The notes beneath the pieces are model-generated. The model saw only the letters and a list, made by a program, of their open reading frames with translations, searched no databases and had not been told where the DNA came from. Positions 34,037 to 41,498 of a stretch of DNA of 64,000 bases are shown here, piece after piece. The stretch comes from Sphingomonas sp. BK235 (GTDB lineage: Bacteria; Pseudomonadota; Alphaproteobacteria; Sphingomonadales; Sphingomonadaceae): contig NZ_SLXN01000007.1 of NCBI RefSeq assembly GCF_004345855.1, forward strand, positions 62,001 to 126,000, written 5' to 3'. How positions within the stretch are numbered: position 1 is the first letter of the stretch; every line of letters starts with the position of its first letter. The position numbers were made by a program, and so were the translations under genes.

Positions 34037-34599
34037 CGCAGCGCGACGATCTGCGCGACCGGCGCCGGGCTGCGCCACAAGCGCAGCGAGACGACGCCGG
34101 CGTGGTGCAGCTCCACCGCCCAGACCTGGCGTGCGTCCAGACCGCATGTCACCGCGAGCGCGGCGCGGATGGCGCCGGCGTGCGCCACCACCAGCGTCGC
34201 ATCCGCGACCTCGGTCAATGCGGCGCCGACCCGCGCGGTCAGCGCCGACCAGCGCTCGCCGCCCGGCGGGGGGGCGACGTCTGGGTCGTGCCAGAAAGCG
34301 GCGAGGGCGGCCGGATCGATCGTGTCGGGACGGCGGCCCTCCCACTCGCCGAAGTCGAGTTCGCGCCAGCGCGGATCGGCGCGCACGGGCACCGTCCTCG
34401 CCGCCGCGATCGCGCCGCCGCACGCTGCGGCGCGCGCGAGATCCGAGGTGACGACCCGCGCGACGGACAGCGGGGCGGCGGCGGCCACGCAGGCGGCGAT
34501 CCCCGCCGCGGTGACCGGCGCGTCGTGATGGCCGATCAGCCGGCCGTCCGCCGCGGTCGCGCCGTGGCGCATGAGGTGGAGCGTGATGGCTGCGGTCAC
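34033..34599 (-). CDS. cobC: Alpha-ribazole phosphatase-like histidine phosphatase
   Basis: 188 residues of the phosphoglycerate mutase-like fold. The catalytic RHG motif is intact (LHLMRHGATAADGRLIGHHDAPVTAAG), with second Arg in TSDLARAAACG, Glu in RWRELDFGEWEG and second His in VVAHAGAIRAAL. In B12 synthesis it would remove phosphate from alpha-ribazole phosphate or adenosylcobalamin phosphate. It sits between cobT and cobS with ATGA overlaps on both sides, which supports the role. Compare the degenerate homologue at 37784. Confidence 0.92.
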   Translation of the reverse strand: MTAAITLHLMRHGATAADGRLIGHHDAPVTAAGIAACVAAAAPLSVARVVTSDLARAAACGGAIAAARTVPVRADPRWRELDFGEWEGRRPDTIDPAALAAFWHDPDVAPPPGGERWSALTARVGAALTEVADATLVVAHAGAIRAALAVTCGLDARQVWAVELHHAGVVSLRLWRSPAPVAQIVALR

Positions 34600-35609
34600 C
34601 CCGCCGAGACGCCCGCGTCGGCGAAGGTCGCCATCCCGTCATGCGCGGCCAGCGCCGCGCGCACGATCGCGGCGGCGACCGCGGCGCCGCTCGCCTCGCC
34701 AAGCCGCAGGTCGAGCGCGAGCAGCGGCCGCAGCCCCCATCGCGCGAGCAAGCGCGCGTGCCCCGGCTCGGCCGAGCAATGCCCGGCGAGGCAATGGTCG
34801 AGGATCGCCGGCGCCGCTGCCGCGAGCGGGGCCAGCGCCGCGGTGGCGATGAACCCGTCGAGCAAGACCGGCACGCCGGCGTGCCGCGCCGCGATCACCG
34901 CGCCCGCGATCGCGGCGAGCTCACGCCCGCCGAGCCGGCGCAGCGCCTCGAACGGCGTCGTCGCCTCGGCGCGATGCAGCGCCAGGGCGCGGGAGACCGC
35001 CGCGTGCTTGGCGGCGGCGGCGGCGCCGCTCACGCCCGAGCCGGGACCGACCCAGTCATCGGCGGTGCCCCCCAGCGCGGCGGCACATAGCGCGGCGGCC
35101 ACGGTGGAATTGGCGATCCCCATCTCGCCGGGGACGAGCAGATCGAGCCCGGGCTCGACCGCCGCCGCTCCCGCCATCAGCGCCTCGGCGCACTCGTCCG
35201 CGCTCATCGCCGGGGCGATCGTGATGTCGGCGGTGGGGCGGTCGAGCGCCAGCGCGGTCACGCACAGCTCGAGCCCCGCTGCCCCCGCCAGCGCGTTGAT
35301 CGCGGCGCCGCCTGCGGCGAAGTTCGCGACCATCTGCGCGGTGACCTCGGGCGGAAAGGCGCTGACGCCACGTGCCGCGACGCCGTGATTGCCCGCGAAG
35401 ATCACGACCCGCCCGCGCGCGAGCCGCGGCCGCGCGCGGCCCTGCCACCCGGCCATGAACAACGCGATCTCCTCCAGCCGCCCGAGCGAGCCGCGCGGCT
35501 TGGTGAGCTGCTCCTGCCGCGCCGCCGCCGCCGCGATGGCGCCGGCGTCGGGGGCGGGCAGGGTGCGCAGCGCGGCGTCGAGCGCGGCGGGCGTGTCGAG
35601 CCGGATCAT
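34596..35609 (-). CDS. cobT: Nicotinate-nucleotide-DMB phosphoribosyltransferase
   Basis: 337 residues (CobU in P. denitrificans). Makes alpha-ribazole phosphate from dimethylbenzimidazole and nicotinate mononucleotide. Motifs: TKPRGSLGRLEEIALFMAGWQ, VVIFAGNHGVAARGVSAFPPEVTAQMV, LLVPGEMGIANSTVAAALCAA (catalytic Glu region is near the C-terminus) and VLLDGFIATAALAPL. Starts inside the DUF1636 stop (ATGA). Confidence 0.96.
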   Translation of the reverse strand: MIRLDTPAALDAALRTLPAPDAGAIAAAAARQEQLTKPRGSLGRLEEIALFMAGWQGRARPRLARGRVVIFAGNHGVAARGVSAFPPEVTAQMVANFAAGGAAINALAGAAGLELCVTALALDRPTADITIAPAMSADECAEALMAGAAAVEPGLDLLVPGEMGIANSTVAAALCAAALGGTADDWVGPGSGVSGAAAAAKHAAVSRALALHRAEATTPFEALRRLGGRELAAIAGAVIAARHAGVPVLLDGFIATAALAPLAAAAPAILDHCLAGHCSAEPGHARLLARWGLRPLLALDLRLGEASGAAVAAAIVRAALAAHDGMATFADAGVSAG

Positions 35610-36019
35610 TCGACCACGAACCCCTCGGGCGGGGTGCGGGTGAGGAAATGGCCCTTCACGCCGGCGGGCCAGTCGCGGAACGGCACCTGGCCGGTCGCGC
35701 TCGCGGCGTAATGCGCGGCATAATCCAGGATCGCGCGCGCCGCCGCCTCGTCCGGGGCGAAGCGGCCGAGCACGTAACCGACCTTGCCCGGCGCGCGCAG
35801 GTGGACGGTACAATGCGCCTGGCAGGCGAACAGGCACGGCATCTCCTGCACCGCGACCGCGGCGTAGGACGGGTCACTCGCCTGCACCGCGCGCAAGGCC
35901 GCGGCGAGCCGGGCACCGCCGCGCGTGCCGTCCGGATCCTCTCGCGCGTCGGCGCTGTGGCGGCAGGTGGTGCAGGCGATCACCGCGGGGCCGGGCGGGA
36001 CGGGACGGAGCGCCACCAT
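35606..36019 (-). CDS. DUF1636 ferredoxin-like metal-binding protein
   Basis: 137 residues of the DUF1636 family. Cys residues are arranged as IACTTCRHS near the N-terminus and MPCLFACQAHCTVHL in the middle, a thioredoxin-like [2Fe-2S] ferredoxin pattern. Members are common in alphaproteobacterial cobalamin loci, but no reaction is established. A natural guess is electron supply for cobalt reduction before CobO adenosylation, since it shares a TGATG junction with cobO upstream and ATGA with cobT downstream. This role is inference. Confidence 0.85.
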   Translation of the reverse strand: MVALRPVPPGPAVIACTTCRHSADAREDPDGTRGGARLAAALRAVQASDPSYAAVAVQEMPCLFACQAHCTVHLRAPGKVGYVLGRFAPDEAAARAILDYAAHYAASATGQVPFRDWPAGVKGHFLTRTPPEGFVVE

Positions 36020-36621
36020 CAATATTCCACCCCGGCCTGCGCCTTCACCCCGCCGCGGAACGGATGCTTGATCGCGGTCATCTCGGTGACCAGGTCGGCC
36101 GCCTCGATCAGGGCGGCGGGTGCGTTGCGCCCGGTGGCGACCAGATGCGTCATCGCCGGCCGCGCGGCGGCCACCGCGAGCACCTCGTCGAGCGGCAGAT
36201 AATCGTAGCGCAGCACGATGTTGAGCTCGTCCGCGATCACCATCGCATAGGCGGGATCGGCGACCATCCGCGTCACTTCCTCCCAGGCGGTGCGCGCCAC
36301 CGCGATGTCGCGGGCGCGGTCCTGCGTGTCCCAGGTGAAGCCCTCGCCCATCGGGCGGAAGGTCACCAGATCGGGGAAGGCGTCGAAGATCGCGCGCTCG
36401 CCGGTGGTCATCGCGCCCTTGACGAACTGGACGATGCCGACGCGCAGCCCGTGGCCCATCGCGCGCACCGCCATGCCGAAGGCGGCGGTGCTCTTGCCCT
36501 TGCCCGCCCCGGTGTGGACGATCAGCAGCCCCTTCTCCCGCGTCTTGCCCGCCATCATCGTGCGCCGGCTCGCCTGGATCCGGCGCATCTTCTCGGCGTG
36601 GCGCGAGTCGCTGTCGCTCAT
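36019..36621 (-). CDS. cobO: Cob(I)yrinic acid a,c-diamide adenosyltransferase
   Basis: 200 residues of the CobA/CobO/BtuR family, which attaches the 5'-deoxyadenosyl ligand to cobalt. P-loop in LLIVHTGAGKGKSTAAFGMAVRA; VGIVQFVKGAMTTGER and VIADELNIVLRYDYLPLDEV are typical, as is the C-terminal KHPFRGGVKAQAGVEY (family end GIEF/GVEY). Start overlaps the CbtA stop (ATGA). Confidence 0.97.
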   Translation of the reverse strand: MSDSDSRHAEKMRRIQASRRTMMAGKTREKGLLIVHTGAGKGKSTAAFGMAVRAMGHGLRVGIVQFVKGAMTTGERAIFDAFPDLVTFRPMGEGFTWDTQDRARDIAVARTAWEEVTRMVADPAYAMVIADELNIVLRYDYLPLDEVLAVAAARPAMTHLVATGRNAPAALIEAADLVTEMTAIKHPFRGGVKAQAGVEY

Positions 36622-37331
36622 CGCGGCGCCCCCCGCGCGAGCAGCGGCTCGGCCAGGCGACCGAATAATGCGGCGGTGGCGAGCCAGAAGACACACTGGC
36701 TGGCGAGCGCGGCGACGCGATAGTGCCACAACAGCGACGCGGGAAAGTCGGCGGGCACTTCGTCCACCAGCGGCAGCACCGCCGCCACCAGCGTCGCCGC
36801 CGTGGCATAGACGAGCGCACCCACCAGCCAGCGGTCGAGCCGGCCGAGCCCGGGCAGCCGCCGCGCCGACCAGGCCGCGGCGATGGCGGCGAGCAGCGAC
36901 CCCGCGGTCATCGCCAGGAAAGCGGCGGTGCGCATCCGCACCGTCTCGTGCAGCCCCACCGCTGGCGGGGTGGGCGGATATTTGAGCGCGGGGACGAGGA
37001 CCACGACGAGCAGCGCGCCCGCCGCGAGCGCCAGCGCGAGCGCGCGCGGCGTGATCTGGCCGACGCGGCCGTGGCACGCCGCCACGACGATCGCGAGCAG
37101 CCCCCCCAGCGCCGTGCCGTACAGCATCATCGCGGTATACAGGCCCCATGTCCTCTGCGTCGCGCGCGACACCCATTCCTCGCCCGCGGCATGGGCGGCG
37201 TGGCGCGCCTCGAACGCGATCGCGGCATCGACGTGCGGCTCCGCGACGAGCAGCGCGAAGGTGGCGGCGAGAAACGCGCCGACGAGGCCGGCGAGCATTC
37301 CCCGCCAGAGCAACAGCCCGGTCATCGACAT
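36618..37331 (-). CDS. cbtA: Cobalt transporter CbtA
   Basis: 237 residues with five or six membrane helices. LLLWRGMLAGLVGAFLAATFALLVAEP, then AIAFE, TQRTWGLYTAMMLYGTALGGLLAIVVA, PALKYPPTPPAVG and LWHYRVAALASQCVFWLATAALFG are typical of CbtA, the permease predicted to import cobalt with CbtB. It follows cbtB by 7 bases; both lie under a cobalamin riboswitch. ATG 37325 (MTGLL) is an alternative start. Confidence 0.93.
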   Translation of the reverse strand: MSMTGLLLWRGMLAGLVGAFLAATFALLVAEPHVDAAIAFEARHAAHAAGEEWVSRATQRTWGLYTAMMLYGTALGGLLAIVVAACHGRVGQITPRALALALAAGALLVVVLVPALKYPPTPPAVGLHETVRMRTAAFLAMTAGSLLAAIAAAWSARRLPGLGRLDRWLVGALVYATAATLVAAVLPLVDEVPADFPASLLWHYRVAALASQCVFWLATAALFGRLAEPLLARGAPR

Positions 37332-37338
37332 CGCCGCC

Positions 37339-37587
37339 TCAGTGGCAGGGGAAGCCGAGCAGGTGTCGCGCGTCGTGGACGAATTCGTGGACGTACATGC
37401 CCTTGAACACGGCGACCGCGCCCTGTTCGGTGCTGACGATATACAGCAGGATCAGCGCGACCAATGCGGCGAACACCGCCCAGGGGGCGATCTCGGCGAG
37501 CGGGATGGCGGGGGCGGAGATGGTGGGGGCGGGGATGGTGGGGGCGGACGGGGCGGGATAGGCGCGCGCGACGGCTCGGCTGGTCAT
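37339..37587 (-). CDS. cbtB: Cobalt transporter CbtB
   Basis: 82 residues: a Pro/Ala/Thr-rich N-terminal tail with repeated PAPT/PTIPAP, one helix (IAPWAVFAALVALILLYIVS), and the CbtB signature VHEFVHDARHLLGFPCH at the C-terminus, whose His/Cys are likely metal ligands. Start ATG 37587 lies 46 bases after the riboswitch. A longer open frame runs into the riboswitch and is not used. Confidence 0.94.
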   Translation of the reverse strand: MTSRAVARAYPAPSAPTIPAPTISAPAIPLAEIAPWAVFAALVALILLYIVSTEQGAVAVFKGMYVHEFVHDARHLLGFPCH

Positions 37588-37633
37588 CGGTTCGGCTCCA
37601 GTCCGGGAAGACGCGCCCGGATAAGGGGTGAGC

Positions 37634-37725
37634 GCACCGGGCGGGGTCTGACTCTCGACAGCCGAGGGGCCGTCGATCACAGTGGCGCGACCGCGCCGGA
37701 GTCTCACCGGCTTCCCGCCCGGTGC
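37634..37725 (-). ncRNA. Short cobalamin riboswitch before cbtB
   Basis: On the minus strand a 12-bp perfect closing stem (37714-37725 with 37634-37645, GCACCGGGCGGG/CCCGCCCGGTGC) encloses GGGAAGCCGGTGAGACTCCGG, then GCGGTCGCGCCACTGTGA and a degenerate B12 box GAGAGTCAGACCCC. These are conserved core pieces of cobalamin riboswitches. It is much shorter than the one at 51.3-51.5 kb. Expected effect: high B12 lowers expression of cbtB-cbtA-cobO-DUF1636-cobT-cobC-cobS. Confidence 0.88.
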
Positions 37726-37783
37726 TGAGGTCTGCCGCTGTGGCGACTGCGCGCGATCGCGTCAACCGAGCAGGAGACCCGCC

Positions 37784-38359
37784 CTGACCGTCCGCCTCGT
37801 CCTGCTCTGTGCCGGCGCCACCGCCGCGACCCGGCGCGCGCGCTTTCCCGACCCCGACGATCCGCTCGACCGCGGCGGTGAGGCCAAGGTGCGCGCGCTG
37901 CGGCTCGGTGCGGCGGGCGACTGGCCGTGTTGCACCAGCCCGGCACGGGCCGCGCGCGAGACCGCCGCGATCGTCGCTCCCGCGGCAGCGGTGGTCGACG
38001 CGCTGGCCGACCAGGACGCAGGTCGGTGGCGCGGACAGGAGCTGGCGGCGATCGCGCCGGACGCGCTCGGCGCCTGGCTCGCCGCCCCGGAGCGCGGCCC
38101 ACCCGAGGGCGAGTCGCTCGACGCGGTGCGCGCGCGCGCGGGCGTCTGGCTCGACCGATGCGCGCGTGGCGACACGCCGCGGTTGCTGGCGGTGACGCAT
38201 GCCGCGGTGATCCGCGGCGCGCTCGCGCACGTGCTCGGGATCGCACCCGCGGCGACGCTCGCGATCGACGTCGCGCCGCTGTCGCTGGCGGTGCTGTCGT
38301 TCAGCGGCCGCTGGCGGGTCCAGGAGCTGCGTCGCGGCGGAGCAGATAGCAGTCCATGA
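37784..38359 (+). CDS. Degenerate histidine phosphatase homologue
   Basis: 191 residues of the phosphoglycerate mutase-like fold: VRLVLLCAGATAA at the N-terminus, TSPARAARETAAIV, a central GRWRGQELAAIAPDALGAWL and VTHAAVIRGALAHVLG. The catalytic RHG is replaced by CAG, so the phospho-accepting His is missing, while the second His is kept. No ATG, GTG or TTG lies near the start; CTG 37784 has AGGAG 7 bases upstream and is the most likely start. The only upstream choice, GTG 37682, would be antisense to the riboswitch. Its last 59 bases overlap the end of cobF. A regulatory or structural role in B12 synthesis is possible. Confidence 0.8.
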   Translation: MTVRLVLLCAGATAATRRARFPDPDDPLDRGGEAKVRALRLGAAGDWPCCTSPARAARETAAIVAPAAAVVDALADQDAGRWRGQELAAIAPDALGAWLAAPERGPPEGESLDAVRARAGVWLDRCARGDTPRLLAVTHAAVIRGALAHVLGIAPAATLAIDVAPLSLAVLSFSGRWRVQELRRGGADSSP

Positions 38360-39077
38360 TCCAGCCGTGCTGCGCGCGCAGCAGCGTCCGCGCGTCGCGG
38401 ATCGAGGCCGCCACCGCGCGGAGCGGCCCGCTGCGCAACGCCTGCTGCGGCATGCCGAGATAGGCACCCCACCAGATCGTCACGTCGCGCGGGTCCACCG
38501 ACTCGAACGCGCAGCTGGAATCGAGCATCACCGCCACGGTGTCGATCCCGGCGGGCCAGCCTTCCGCGCCGAGGCGCCGGCCGGTGGTGACCAGCAGCGG
38601 CGCCGCCAGCGCGGTGAGCGGGATGGCATGCGCTGCGGCGAGCGCCTGGAGGCTGGTGATGCCCGGCACCACCGTCACGCTCACCGCCTGACCACCGGCG
38701 CCGAGCCGCTCGGCGATGCGCAGCGAGCTGTCGTACAAGGCGGGATCGCCCCACACCAGCAACGCCACCCGGCCGCCCTGCGGCAGATGATCCGCGATCG
38801 CCGCGCGCCACGCCGCCGCGATCGCGGCGTGCCACATTGCGACGCCGTCCAGATAGGGCGCGCCTGGATCGCGGACGGGCACCTCGAAGGTGGCGGTGCG
38901 CGCGGCGGCGCCGAGCAGCCCGGCGCAGATGCCGGCGCGCAGGTCGAGCAGCTCGCGCGTCTCCGCGCGTTTGCGCGGCAGCAGCACGAGGTCGGCGGCG
39001 CGGATCGCGGCCTCGGCGGCACGGGTCAGATGATCGGGATTGCCGGTGCCGATCCCGACGAGGCTCAGCTCGATCAT
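38301..39077 (-). CDS. cobF: Precorrin-6A synthase (deacetylating)
   Basis: 258 residues, a class III SAM methyltransferase that methylates C-1 and removes the acetyl group in the aerobic pathway. Motifs: LSLVGIGTGNPDHLTRAA, ADLVLLPRK, LLVWGDPALYDSSLRIAE and VPGITSLQALAA. Starts in the cobB stop (ATGA). Its 3' end overlaps the plus-strand phosphatase homologue by 59 bases. Last gene of the corrin-ring run. Confidence 0.95.
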   Translation of the reverse strand: MIELSLVGIGTGNPDHLTRAAEAAIRAADLVLLPRKRAETRELLDLRAGICAGLLGAAARTATFEVPVRDPGAPYLDGVAMWHAAIAAAWRAAIADHLPQGGRVALLVWGDPALYDSSLRIAERLGAGGQAVSVTVVPGITSLQALAAAHAIPLTALAAPLLVTTGRRLGAEGWPAGIDTVAVMLDSSCAFESVDPRDVTIWWGAYLGMPQQALRSGPLRAVAASIRDARTLLRAQHGWIMDCYLLRRDAAPGPASGR

Positions 39078-40381
39078 CGTTCCGCCGCGGCGATGAGGTG
39101 AAAGAAGCTCCCGGTGACCCGTCCGCGCGCGGAGCCGGTCTCGGCCACCACCGCACCATCGGAGTCGGTCACCGCGGCGAGCGGCGGGTCGGGCTGCGCG
39201 AGGATCGACGAATAATGGAACTCATGGCCCGCCAGCGCCGTCCCCGGCGCATAGCCACCGAGCGCCCGCGCCAGGCTGGCGCGTCGATAGCCGAGATGGA
39301 GCCGTCGCTGCGCGTGGCTGGTCACCATCCCGAGCAGGCCGGCCATGCGATGCGACTGCCCGGTGGCGTCGACCAGCGCCTCGCCCAGCACCATATAGCC
39401 GCCGCACTCGCCATGCACCGGCCGGGTGGTGGCGTGATCGCGCAGCGCGCCCAGACAGCGCGTCGCCGCCGCGATCTTGCCGGCGTGGAGTTCGGGATAG
39501 CCGCCCGGCAGCCAGACCAGATCGGCGTCGTGCGCGGGCGGCTCGTCGGCCAGCGGCGAGAAGGGCAACAGCGTCGCGCCCGCCGCGCGCCACCCCGCGA
39601 GCAGATGCGGGTAGGTGAAGGAGAACGCCGCGTCGCGCGCGAGCGCGATCCGCTGCGCCGGCGGGACCAGACGTGTCGGCGCCGCGTGCGCGATCCCGCC
39701 GGCGGCGCGCGCGCGCAGCGCGACGAGGTCGACGTGCGCGCGGACGAACGCCGCATGCGCCGCGATCCGCGCGTCGAGATCCGGATGCTCACCGGCCTGG
39801 ACGAGTCCGAGATGACGCTCGGGCAGCCGGAGCGACGCGTCGCGTGGCAGCGCGCCCAGGACGTCGATCCCCACCGCCGCCATGCCCGCGCGCGCGAGCC
39901 GCTCGTGGCGCGCGCTGGCGACCCGGTTGAGGATCACGCCCGCGATCGTCACGCCGGGATCGTAGCGCGCGAAGCCCAGCGCGGTGGCGGCGGCGGACTG
40001 CGCCTGCCCGCCGACGTCGAGCACCAGCACCACCGGCCAGCCGAACCGCCGCGCCAGCTCGGCGCCCGCGCCGCTGCCGCTCTGTCCCGGCGTGGCGACA
40101 CCGTCGAACAGTCCCATCGAGGCTTCGGCGAGCGCCATATCGGCATCCCCGGCCATGGCGGCGAGCGAGTCGAGCAGCGCGCCCGGCATGGCCCAGCTGT
40201 CGAGATTGTACGAGTCGCGGCCGCAGGCGGCGCGGTGGAAGGCCGGGTCGATGTAATCGGGGCCGCTCTTGAACGGTTGTACCGCCACGCCCTCGTCGGC
40301 GAGCGCGCGCAGCAGACCCAGCATCAGCGTCGTCTTGCCGCTGCCCGAGGCGGGCGCGGCGATCATCAGCCCGGGAGTCAC
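39074..40381 (-). CDS. cobB: Hydrogenobyrinic acid a,c-diamide synthase
   Basis: 435 residues. ATP-dependent amidation of side chains a and c. The N-terminal ATPase part shows IAAPASGSGKTTLMLGLLRAL, FKSGPDYIDPAFH and LVLDVGGQAQS; the C-terminal glutaminase-like domain has WLPGGYPELHAGKI and nucleophile Cys in VHGECGGYMVLGEAL, ending GSFFHLIAAAER. GTG start 40381 overlaps the cobM stop (GTGA). Confidence 0.96.
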   Translation of the reverse strand: MTPGLMIAAPASGSGKTTLMLGLLRALADEGVAVQPFKSGPDYIDPAFHRAACGRDSYNLDSWAMPGALLDSLAAMAGDADMALAEASMGLFDGVATPGQSGSGAGAELARRFGWPVVLVLDVGGQAQSAAATALGFARYDPGVTIAGVILNRVASARHERLARAGMAAVGIDVLGALPRDASLRLPERHLGLVQAGEHPDLDARIAAHAAFVRAHVDLVALRARAAGGIAHAAPTRLVPPAQRIALARDAAFSFTYPHLLAGWRAAGATLLPFSPLADEPPAHDADLVWLPGGYPELHAGKIAAATRCLGALRDHATTRPVHGECGGYMVLGEALVDATGQSHRMAGLLGMVTSHAQRRLHLGYRRASLARALGGYAPGTALAGHEFHYSSILAQPDPPLAAVTDSDGAVVAETGSARGRVTGSFFHLIAAAER

Positions 40382-41142
40382 GCCGGATCCGCGACGGGGC
40401 GGAAGCGACGCTCGTAATCGGCGGCGTAGAGGCGGCTGTCGGCGAACTCCTCGGCGCCGATCACGCGCCCGACGAGGATCAGGGCGGTGCGTTCGGGGCC
40501 GTCCGCCGCGGCCTGCACCAGCGTGGCGAGTGTCGCGCGCGCGACGCGCTGGTCGGGCCAGGAGGCGCGCCACACCACCGCGGCGGGACAGTCGGCGCCA
40601 TATGACGGGGTCAGCGCGGCGACGATCTCGGCGAGGCGGTGGATCGAGAGATGGATCGCCAGCGTCGCCCCGGTCGCGGCGAAGGCGGCGAGCGTCTCGC
40701 GCGGCGGCATCGCGCTGGCACGGCCGGGCGTGCGCGTCAGCACGACGGACTGCGCCACGCCGGGCAGCGTCAGCTCGCTCTCCAGCACCGCCGCCGCGGC
40801 GGCGAAGGCGGGCACCCCGGGGGTGATCGTGACGGGGATGGCGAGCGCGCGCAGCCGGCGGACCTGCTCGCCCATCGCCGACCACAACGACAAATCGCCC
40901 GAGTGGAGTCGCGCCACATCCTGCCCGCGATCATGCGCGGCGACGATCTCGGCGACGATCGCGTCGAGCGACAGCGGCGCGGTGTCGACGATCCGCGCGT
41001 CGGGCGGGCAGTGTCGCAGGATCGCCGTGGGGACGAGCGATCCCGCATAGAGGCAGACGGGGCAGGCCGCGATCAGGTCGCGCCCGCGCAGCGTGAGCAG
41101 ATCGGGCGCGCCGGGACCGGCGCCGATGAAATGAACGGTCAT
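40378..41142 (-). CDS. cobM: Precorrin-4 C11-methyltransferase
   Basis: 254-residue SAM methyltransferase that methylates C-11. Motifs: VHFIGAGPGAPDLLTLRGRDLI, CLYAGSLVP, RLHSGDLSLWSAMGEQ and ITPGVPAFAAAAA, then HLSIHRL. ATGA overlap with cobE. All in order with the minus-strand run. Confidence 0.96.
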   Translation of the reverse strand: MTVHFIGAGPGAPDLLTLRGRDLIAACPVCLYAGSLVPTAILRHCPPDARIVDTAPLSLDAIVAEIVAAHDRGQDVARLHSGDLSLWSAMGEQVRRLRALAIPVTITPGVPAFAAAAAVLESELTLPGVAQSVVLTRTPGRASAMPPRETLAAFAATGATLAIHLSIHRLAEIVAALTPSYGADCPAAVVWRASWPDQRVARATLATLVQAAADGPERTALILVGRVIGAEEFADSRLYAADYERRFRPVADPA

Positions 41143-41498
41143 GCGATTCCTTCGGCGAGCGCGCAGGTGGCGCGGCGATCGGGGGAGACGAGGCGGGGCA
41201 CGATCAACCGCGCGCCCGGCCCCGCGGCGTGAAGCGCGGCGGCCTCGGCGACGCTGCCCGTGCCGCGTGCGGCGAGGCTGACGGCAGAGCGCGTCGGGGT
41301 GACGGTTCCCGCGAGCGCTTCGGCGGCGATCGCGACGAGCGGCAGACCCAGCGCGTCGGCGAGCGGTGCCACCAGCGCGACCCGGTCCGCGGGCGCGGCG
41401 AGGCGATCGATCCGCCGCGCACCCGCGGCCTGGATCAGCGCCGCCGCAAGCGAGCCCGGCGGGGTTCCGGTGCGACAACCGAATCCGGCGACGATCAT
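41139..41498 (-). CDS. cobE: CobE/CbiG-C-like cobalamin protein
   Basis: 119 residues matching the CobE/CbiG C-terminal domain: VAGFGCRTGTPPGSLAAAL at the N-terminus, then FTPRSAVSLAARGTGSVAEAAAL-like order here as TPTRSAVSLAARGTGSVAEA. CobE is needed for efficient B12 synthesis but its reaction is not settled. ATG 41498 overlaps the cobL stop (ATGA); another ATG five codons upstream is possible. Confidence 0.9.
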   Translation of the reverse strand: MIVAGFGCRTGTPPGSLAAALIQAAGARRIDRLAAPADRVALVAPLADALGLPLVAIAAEALAGTVTPTRSAVSLAARGTGSVAEAAALHAAGPGARLIVPRLVSPDRRATCALAEGIA

